This document shows positions 57,214 to 64,000 of a DNA stretch of 64,000 bases, one piece after another. Below the pieces are notes generated by a model. That model worked only from the letters and a program-made list of their open reading frames with translations. It was not told the origin of the DNA and did not search any database. Origin of the DNA: Histomonas meleagridis (lineage: Eukaryota; Parabasalia; Tritrichomonadida; Dientamoebidae); contig WSYJ01000187.1 of assembly GCA_020186115.1 (NCBI GenBank), positions 124,001 to 188,000 of the forward strand, written 5' to 3'. Every line of letters begins with the position of its first letter. The stretch's first letter is position 1. The position numbers and the translations under genes are program-made.

Positions 57214-58158
57214 CTAGTTTTCTAATGCGAACTTAGCAAATTTATGTGCTTCTTCTTCACTTGAATACACAATTAGAAATCCTGACTTATGAGAAAACAA
57301 TACTCCATGAGTATTTGTTTTCTTTTCGATTTCTTTCGGGTCTTCACCAGCAAATGGAAGATATTTTCTATATTTAAAAGGTTGATTAAAGTATGGAATC
57401 GATTTGACACTACATCCTTTATTATTTTGGGCAACAAAGAATACTCCTTCGAAGTCATCTCCAAACTCACGAAGGAAATAATGAACAAAAGGTTGATTCG
57501 GAAGAAAAATAATTTTTCCTGATTTATCATAATTAAATCGATTTTCATATGCTTCTTTAAATGTTGCAAAGCCTTCTATCCAATGTTTAACAACATGTTT
57601 AAGCAAGGTTTCAAATTCGTCACCAACAAGTTGAATTGCTTTTGTAAATTGTAAATCCGGATTTGGATTTGGTGTTCTCCAATGTGGATTTAATATAGCA
57701 ACTCTAGAGGATATATCGCTAGATATGTTGTAGGATTTGTCTGTTTGTTCATCAACGATTGAAATTCCATTATCAATTGCATCAATTTCTTGAATAAAAT
57801 TATAATACATAGCATTATAAACAAAGTCAAAATAATTACCTACATCAAGATTAAATTTTTGAATAAGATTTTGAAGTACTTCTTTTCCAAAATGAATGTA
57901 TACAAGACCAGCAGCAGCACATCGTATATTACTTCCAGGGAATTTAACATCAAAACCTTGCTGATGATGATCGTAACGACGTTTTTCATGATCATATTCA
58001 CAACCAACATCAGCAGCTGCATCACATTGATTAATGATATTCATATCTCTTGTTCTAATAATTTCAGCATCTTTAAATTCTGCTGTATGTTTAAGTAAGT
58101 AAACAGATATTGCATCATCAGCGTGAAAAGATTCTGAGTGAACTGCAATTTTTTTCAT
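57214..58158 (-). CDS. MYG1: MYG1 family DHH-like phosphoesterase/exonuclease
   Basis: A 314-residue protein of the MYG1/GAMM1 family. Metal ligands of the DHH fold are present: HSESFHADD (7-15), Asp50 in ADVG, and YDHHQQGF (62-69). The C-terminal half matches the family with HWRTPNP, DEFE and SHKSGFLIVY. The human protein is a 3'-5' RNA exonuclease in nucleus and mitochondria. Trichomonads lack classical mitochondria, so a nuclear or cytosolic role is likelier. I see no clear hydrogenosomal leader. The protein is slightly shorter than human MYG1 (376), mostly at the N-terminus. Confidence 0.92.
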   Translation of the reverse strand: MKKIAVHSESFHADDAISVYLLKHTAEFKDAEIIRTRDMNIINQCDAAADVGCEYDHEKRRYDHHQQGFDVKFPGSNIRCAAAGLVYIHFGKEVLQNLIQKFNLDVGNYFDFVYNAMYYNFIQEIDAIDNGISIVDEQTDKSYNISSDISSRVAILNPHWRTPNPNPDLQFTKAIQLVGDEFETLLKHVVKHWIEGFATFKEAYENRFNYDKSGKIIFLPNQPFVHYFLREFGDDFEGVFFVAQNNKGCSVKSIPYFNQPFKYRKYLPFAGEDPKEIEKKTNTHGVLFSHKSGFLIVYSSEEEAHKFAKFALEN

Positions 58159-58283
58159 TTCTAAATTAAAAAAAATAAAATGTCATTTAAAATTGATTGA
58201 AAATAATTTTGTCGCCCTAATCAAAACAAACAGATGCAAAAACCAAATTTTAAATAATTTTCATTACAAACAAAGTTTTTTAT

Positions 58284-61200
58284 TTAGTAAAATGGTTGCC
58301 ACCCAGTAAACATAAGCGCCAAATTATCCGGGTCTTTTGCCTTTTTAATCAATTCCTTTACCACGCTTTCAGCAGATAATATGGTTGATCTATCATCAGC
58401 CAGACCAGCCAATCTTCTTTCTATTTCCTTTAGGGTCATTTTGGCTGTAGCCACTGTTGTTTCTTTATTCACTTTTTTCCATTCCAACAAAGGATCATGT
58501 ATAAAAGGCTGTAGAACGGACACAAGTTTCTGTCTTTTTGCTCTTAGCACCTCCAAAACTATTTTAGATGATACTGTAAACACTCCATTAGTTCCTAAAA
58601 CCCCCATTGCATCTACGATATTTCTTGTCAATCTAAAAGGAACACATTCCGGAACCGGCAAAGTTTTTGCTCTATCGAAAATACAATTAAAATCGACGTG
58701 GACACATCCGCCAGTTTCTTGATTGATTAAAATATTTTCGGAATGTCGATCTCCTAAACCAACAATATGTCCAACCATTGACCAAACAGCAGTTGATCTT
58801 GAGTACAAAATTTGTGCCTTAAACCACTTCGAAACGTCTCTAAAGTTTGTACAAAACCATATATGTGATACTGGCGGTAGTTTTGGTAAAACTTGTTCTT
58901 TAAAGAATTGTTGTTTCTTAGAATTCGCTTTTGGATCTTTCCGATTATTTTCATACATTTGTAATCTTTTTATAGTTTCCGGCTCAACTCGAATATGTAA
59001 TTCATGATATATCGATTCAACAACACTTCGAAAACAAGTTGTATGTTCAACCCATTCGATCATTCCGCAACGTTCATTTAAACATATGACTGCATATGTA
59101 ACTATCGATAAATTACGTTGACGAGATCGACGATCGCCACGTAAAATTAGGTTGATGAAAGTCGCAAATTCCATCATTCGCATGTCCTTACGTAAGTCAT
59201 CATCTTTCTTACATAAGTAATGATAATTTTTACCATTGGAACCAATCAATTCGATTTTCTTTGGCTTTTGTAATGAATTTAAGACATTTACATTGTTCGA
59301 CATTCCATTTATATATATTTCTGTCGTTTTATTTATTGATCGGCTTATTCCAAACATTAAAGTTGTTGAAAGAGGCATTAAAATAGGCGTTTCTTGGTTG
59401 AAACTATTCTTAAGTTTCGGACATGCTTTATTAGAATCCATTATTTTGGATGTTCGACTTGTATTTGTAGTTTGAAGTTTACAAAGATTTATAGTTTCAG
59501 AAGTTATTTGCATGAAAGTATTATAAATAGTTGTTACGTTATTACCTATTTTCGCTTCTAAATCAGATTGTACATATTCCCAAAATATATTAAATTGTGA
59601 TCTTCTTGTATTAGATTCACTTTGACATAATGTCATTAAATGCCATAACGATTGTTGTAAGAAATCTTCGCAACAAATTCGTAATAATTTAAAAAGGACA
59701 TTTTTAAGTACATCCGGATGTTCTATACGAGATATTAATTGGGTAATAGAATTAATCCATACTATTGATGATACCTTTTTAAGGTTTTCCATTTTCATTG
59801 AAAGTTTTAATGCTTCAAGTACAGTTTCTTTTTGTTGTGCATTTATTAACTCGAATTTACTATCAGGAGTAAAATATTTACCAATATCAAAAAATAATTC
59901 TAAAATTCGTGGAATGATTTCATATGAATATTGTGGTGAATGTGTAATTGCTTCGATATAATTTTTTAATGCTAAAGGAATTTGTTCTTTAAAAAAGTCA
60001 GTCACATATCCAGGTAATGTAGAAGAATTCCAAAATTTCGTTGAACTTGTTCTATTACGTGTATGAATTGATGAAGGATCAGAAGATGTTTGTTCAAGAT
60101 AACGAATATAAGAAATAACTCTTTGATCAGCTAAATTTGCTAATGTAAAATAAGCTTTACCTGAATTATTATTAAATTCGATTTGTTTCTCTATAACTTT
60201 ATTTAATATTTCAATGATTTCATTAGAATTAGATGTGTTTAAATCAATCATATATTTAGCTCGTTTATATAATATTTTAGGATATAATGAATTAGTCGAA
60301 TTCTTTTGTTCATTTTGTTGTAATAATGATAACGCTTGAATTCCATTTTTAGGTTTCGCAAATAATATTTTCGATAATTCATAGATACAAATCGATCGTT
60401 GGAATTCATCACTTGAGAATTGTATTGCACGTGTACAAAACATTTCAGCTTGAAATAAGAAATTACTTTTACGTGATATTTTAGATAAGAATAACCATTG
60501 TTGAGATATTAATGAATTAACTTTTGATTTCTCAGCATAAATACTAATTAAAGAACAACGAATTGAAGTAATTTGTTCAATTACATCAATGTTTAATGAC
60601 GTTTGTGATGTCCATTGATTCCAAGTATTAGGTAATGTTTTTGATATTTGTAAATCTTCAATTTCATCAAGTAATTTATATAATGCAAGAATAGAAGTTA
60701 ATTTATCATAAGAAATTGATGAGTTATTCTTTAACATTGGGAATAAACATTCACGTGAAATATGTAATTGTTTTTGGAATAAATCAATTTTATTATTCTT
60801 TAAATGTAATAATAATTTTCCGATTGAAATATCAAATTTCTTTTGAAATGATATATGTTGTTTTTGATTAATGATATTATTCTCTTGATTATGATCATAT
60901 AAATTAGATAAAACATCCCAACGTGAAAGTCGAATAGCACTATTAACAATTATAACATTTAAGTTCTCATTAAAAGGAAATTTCTTCTTTAATGATAATG
61001 AATCAGATAAAGCTCTTTCATATCGACCAGATCTCATTAATTGTTTTACAAATTGTATTTTATTATTAGTATTATCATTATCATTAAAAAATATTTGGAT
61101 TTCTTTAGATGAATAATCTTCATCATTATTATATACATTTTGATTATTTTGACTTTCATGAAATGCTTCAAGTGAATCTTGATCAATATGCATATAAATA

Positions 61201-64000
61201 GAATATAATAAATCTCTTGTTTGAGGGTTTTCTGTTGGATCTTCAATTTTATTATTGAAGATATATAATTCTAAATGTTGTAATGAATGATAATATAATT
61301 TACATTCATATGCAGCTATAGCAAAGTTATAATCATCAGAAATATTTAATGTTGACCAATTAACTCTTAGTTTATTATAACCAGGCGTTATATTCCATTT
61401 AGCTAATGAACTGAATAATGAAAAGAATAATGAAATAGCTTCTCGTGCAAATATAATATCAGAATTCCAATTATTTCTTTCTTTAGAAGTTAATTTATTA
61501 TAAATTGCTTCCCATTCGATATGTAAAGCATTTAAAAACAATTCATTTGTATAATTATTCGCAATTAAAAATGGTAAAATAAATTTATTAATTGATTGTG
61601 AATCTTTTAAAGCTTTATCACAACATAAAAATATTTTATTAAATTTGTTTGTTTTATCGGTGACTATAACAGATAATAAAGCATTAGTAAAAGAAGGTAA
61701 CCAAATATTAAATGAATTAATTCCATTATTAAAAGCTATTGGTTTATAATCCGTTTCTAATGGATGAATCATTTCTGCTATAAAAGCAGATTTTCGAAAT
61801 GGATTTATAACTGTTTTAACAGAATCAGGAAATAAATTCCAATTTTCACTATCATCATTATTACAACCTAAAAGTTTTAATAATTCTTGAATAGCATAAG
61901 CAGCATGATCATGATTAGATATTGATGAAGAATCTTCAAGAATATTTACAAGATAATCAACAATTAACTTATGAATTATTTGATTTGAATTATTTTTATC
62001 TATAACTTCTTCTTCAGGTGGATTTAAATCTTTAATAAATGTTAATATTAATCCCATACATTGACCACAAAGTATTAAATTTAAATTATTTGTTTCATGT
62101 AAAACTAATTTCCATAAACTATCAAATAATTTATTCAAGAATTCGGTTTCTAATTCATTTAAATTATGTTTTAATAAAATATGTATTTGGATTAATATTA
62201 AATGACGTAATGATGGCGATGCTTGTTCGATTTGTAAATATAATTGATTAATTTGTTGTTTCCAATCTTTTTCACTTGATTCTTTTTTTAATTCATTTAA
62301 AAATATATTTAATTCTGAATGCTCATAAAAAAATGGTAAATTTACAATCTCATAAAAGTAATCTTTAGTGATTTTAGCGTTATTAAATATTAAAAGTTTT
62401 AATATTTCTGTTACATGTTTAGGAAAAGAATCATAAAATTGTATAACTTGTGATATAATATGACCAAATAAACGTGTTAATGTATTTGGAGTTTTAATTG
62501 CTTGAATAAAACTTATCCAAAACTTTAAACATTTTTCTCTTAGTTCTGGATATTGTATTGCTATATCTATACAAGAAGTTAATTTAGGAAAAAAAATGTC
62601 AATTAAATTCTCGAAATAATTTGACTTAATACTAAATAATAATGATTTAACTATCATTAATTTAAAACAAATTTGTTTATTTTTATTACCTAAAATTATC
62701 GAAAATTTCAAAATTGTATTTAAAAAATGTTTTTCCCATAATTTAGAATATAAAACTTGTGTTTTCTTCTCTGGTGGAACAGATTCTATTTTAAAGATAT
62801 TTAATGCTTCATGTAATGAGCCTAAAATTCCAACACCTTTTAATGCTTGAATTCGAATTTCTCGTGAAGGATGTCCTAACAATAAAAATACTTGTGATGA
62901 TACTTCTGCTAAACATTTCGATTCTTTTAATAATGTATGACCATAATGTAAATCATTTGGATTTATTTTTAATTTATTTAATGTTATGATTCCAGTTGTT
63001 GCAATATTTCGTGGTACATAACCAAATAAATATGTAAATATTTCAGATGAACAATCTCTAACTAAATCATTCACTGTAACTTTCGATAATTCTGATGCAT
63101 CATTTATTGTAGTGATTAATAATTTAAGTAATATAATATCAATTTGTTTATAATTATTACCATTTTCTTCTGTCGTGGTTTCAATAGAACTTTCTGATAT
63201 TAAATTTAAAACTGTTGAAATCTTTTGATTTAAATCTTTAAATAAACTTAAAAACTCAAAATTTGTTGTTTTAGAAAATTCAAAAAAATCGGAATTTGTT
63301 TTTAATATATCAAATATTTTCTTATGTAAATCATTTAAGAAAGTCAAAATTATCTTTTGATCGATTTTAAACTTTAATAAATTTGATAAATCATTATTCG
63401 TAATTTTTAATAAATTTGAAAGATTATTATTTAATTCCATTAATAAATTTAAGAAATCAATTCGAGTTTCAACTTGTGATATTAAGTTATCGATAGTACT
63501 TTTTAATCTTTGTATTAAATTTTGATTTAAATTTAGTAATAAATTCGAAAAATCATTTAACAAATTAATGTTTCCTTCACTAATTAAAACGGGTATTAAT
63601 GAATATTTAATTTGATCTAATCCAAATAAATCTTTAAAAAAATGATCTCTACACATTGAACAATATCTAATTTTACGATTTCTATTTGAAATTTTTAAGT
63701 TATCATCATCTTTAATTAAATTAAATATTCGTCGAACAACATAAAACTTATTTAATATTATAACTTCGCGTAATTTTGGATAATTCTTTAAGAAATACAA
63801 TGCATTTGCAACTAAATAATCATCGAACTCTTCAAATATTTGGAAATATTGTTCTAAAAATATGTTCCAAAATTCAGATCTTTGTATTATATTATTAATT
63901 GCTTTAAACTTTGATAACTTAAATAATTCGATAATTAAATTATTTGGAATTAATTCTTTATAATTTTCATTAAAAATTTTTGGTAAAACTTGAATGAAAC
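58284..64000 (-). CDS. ATR: ATR/Mec1 checkpoint kinase, C-terminal part; continues beyond the right edge
   Basis: At least 1904 residues are in the window, and the frame is still open at 64000, so the N-terminus is missing. HEAT/FAT repeats are followed by a PI3K-like kinase domain with DDDLRKDMRMMEF, SMVGHIVGLGDRHSENIL (catalytic loop) and HVDFNCIFDRAKTLPVPE (metal-binding Asp and activation loop), and a C-terminal FATC ending NLALMFTGWQPFY. The VDFNCIFDRAKTLPVPE and FATC details point to ATR rather than TOR, ATM or SMG1. ATR senses single-stranded DNA and replication stress. The C-terminal region uses balanced codons, but the FAT/HEAT part is extremely AT-rich. Confidence 0.92.
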   Translation of the reverse strand, partial: FIQVLPKIFNENYKELIPNNLIIELFKLSKFKAINNIIQRSEFWNIFLEQYFQIFEEFDDYLVANALYFLKNYPKLREVIILNKFYVVRRIFNLIKDDDNLKISNRNRKIRYCSMCRDHFFKDLFGLDQIKYSLIPVLISEGNINLLNDFSNLLLNLNQNLIQRLKSTIDNLISQVETRIDFLNLLMELNNNLSNLLKITNNDLSNLLKFKIDQKIILTFLNDLHKKIFDILKTNSDFFEFSKTTNFEFLSLFKDLNQKISTVLNLISESSIETTTEENGNNYKQIDIILLKLLITTINDASELSKVTVNDLVRDCSSEIFTYLFGYVPRNIATTGIITLNKLKINPNDLHYGHTLLKESKCLAEVSSQVFLLLGHPSREIRIQALKGVGILGSLHEALNIFKIESVPPEKKTQVLYSKLWEKHFLNTILKFSIILGNKNKQICFKLMIVKSLLFSIKSNYFENLIDIFFPKLTSCIDIAIQYPELREKCLKFWISFIQAIKTPNTLTRLFGHIISQVIQFYDSFPKHVTEILKLLIFNNAKITKDYFYEIVNLPFFYEHSELNIFLNELKKESSEKDWKQQINQLYLQIEQASPSLRHLILIQIHILLKHNLNELETEFLNKLFDSLWKLVLHETNNLNLILCGQCMGLILTFIKDLNPPEEEVIDKNNSNQIIHKLIVDYLVNILEDSSSISNHDHAAYAIQELLKLLGCNNDDSENWNLFPDSVKTVINPFRKSAFIAEMIHPLETDYKPIAFNNGINSFNIWLPSFTNALLSVIVTDKTNKFNKIFLCCDKALKDSQSINKFILPFLIANNYTNELFLNALHIEWEAIYNKLTSKERNNWNSDIIFAREAISLFFSLFSSLAKWNITPGYNKLRVNWSTLNISDDYNFAIAAYECKLYYHSLQHLELYIFNNKIEDPTENPQTRDLLYSIYMHIDQDSLEAFHESQNNQNVYNNDEDYSSKEIQIFFNDNDNTNNKIQFVKQLMRSGRYERALSDSLSLKKKFPFNENLNVIIVNSAIRLSRWDVLSNLYDHNQENNIINQKQHISFQKKFDISIGKLLLHLKNNKIDLFQKQLHISRECLFPMLKNNSSISYDKLTSILALYKLLDEIEDLQISKTLPNTWNQWTSQTSLNIDVIEQITSIRCSLISIYAEKSKVNSLISQQWLFLSKISRKSNFLFQAEMFCTRAIQFSSDEFQRSICIYELSKILFAKPKNGIQALSLLQQNEQKNSTNSLYPKILYKRAKYMIDLNTSNSNEIIEILNKVIEKQIEFNNNSGKAYFTLANLADQRVISYIRYLEQTSSDPSSIHTRNRTSSTKFWNSSTLPGYVTDFFKEQIPLALKNYIEAITHSPQYSYEIIPRILELFFDIGKYFTPDSKFELINAQQKETVLEALKLSMKMENLKKVSSIVWINSITQLISRIEHPDVLKNVLFKLLRICCEDFLQQSLWHLMTLCQSESNTRRSQFNIFWEYVQSDLEAKIGNNVTTIYNTFMQITSETINLCKLQTTNTSRTSKIMDSNKACPKLKNSFNQETPILMPLSTTLMFGISRSINKTTEIYINGMSNNVNVLNSLQKPKKIELIGSNGKNYHYLCKKDDDLRKDMRMMEFATFINLILRGDRRSRQRNLSIVTYAVICLNERCGMIEWVEHTTCFRSVVESIYHELHIRVEPETIKRLQMYENNRKDPKANSKKQQFFKEQVLPKLPPVSHIWFCTNFRDVSKWFKAQILYSRSTAVWSMVGHIVGLGDRHSENILINQETGGCVHVDFNCIFDRAKTLPVPECVPFRLTRNIVDAMGVLGTNGVFTVSSKIVLEVLRAKRQKLVSVLQPFIHDPLLEWKKVNKETTVATAKMTLKEIERRLAGLADDRSTILSAESVVKELIKKAKDPDNLALMFTGWQPFY

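Noticed and set aside
1..64000. Stop codons overlapping TAAA as a polyadenylation signal
   Set aside because: Several genes end in TAAA (15337, eL32, uL18, ATR, GH2, enkurin), but many others do not, and TAAA is frequent by chance in this AT-rich DNA, so I do not claim a signal.
1..64000. T. vaginalis-type initiator (TCA-Py-T/A) near the ATGs
   Set aside because: TCAT-like strings stand near a few starts (9486, 26154, 36834), but not consistently and not at a fixed distance.
1..64000. CRISPR arrays, insertion sequences, bacterial operons
   Set aside because: No such structures; the DNA is eukaryotic and no transposase was recognised.

Overview
This window is eukaryotic nuclear DNA from a parabasalid (trichomonad) protist. 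It is very AT-rich, genes are packed on both strands, and almost every protein is a single long open frame with no convincing intron. The gene content is typical of the group: flagellar proteins (a MAK/ICK-type kinase, enkurin, CCDC146), a large membrane cyclase-like protein, a remnant of a BspA-type leucine-rich-repeat surface protein, and Myb-type sequence elements just upstream of many start codons. I favour Tritrichomonas (for example T. foetus) over Trichomonas vaginalis, because I see no consistent TCA-type initiator close to the ATGs. That is an inference.

Layout. 0-13 kb: a degenerate circularly permuted GTPase, a giant neurofibromin-like RasGAP, a tiny membrane protein, an RCK-family kinase and a DENN-domain protein. 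13-22 kb: an SP-RING SUMO ligase candidate, a pseudokinase, a divergent actin-related protein, enkurin, two unidentified helical proteins and a PFA-DSP phosphatase that has lost its catalytic arginine. 22-33 kb: an Hsp70/Hsp110-like protein with a repetitive tail, a cysteine-rich type I membrane protein, a Vti1-like SNARE carrying a C2-like domain after its membrane anchor, a tRNA gene with an insert in its anticodon loop, CCDC146, ribosomal protein eL32 and a WW-MyTH4-RhoGAP protein. 33-47 kb: TFIIE alpha, a CLASP-like microtubule protein, a 1408-residue coiled-coil protein, a broken BspA-like gene, a DEAD-box helicase, a stretch of gene debris and a Tup1-like corepressor. 47-64 kb: a polytopic membrane protein fused to a GH2 glycosidase, ribosomal protein uL18, a degenerate tandem repeat, a cyclase-like receptor, MYG1 and the C-terminal part of ATR kinase, which runs off the right edge.

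How the genes fit together. There is no operon. Several gene pairs diverge from short shared promoters (56, 89, 93 and 146 bp) that carry one or more AACGG/CCGTT elements on either strand. The same element lies 20-110 bp upstream of many of the other genes. Functional themes are small-GTPase signalling (RasGAP, RhoGAP, DENN), transcription (TFIIE alpha, Tup1, SUMO ligase), the flagellum and cytoskeleton, and translation. Five signalling or regulatory enzymes lack residues their families need for catalysis.

Many conventional ATG starts lie inside longer open frames. I moved starts downstream where the extension had no ATG or ran through a promoter element; each entry says so.
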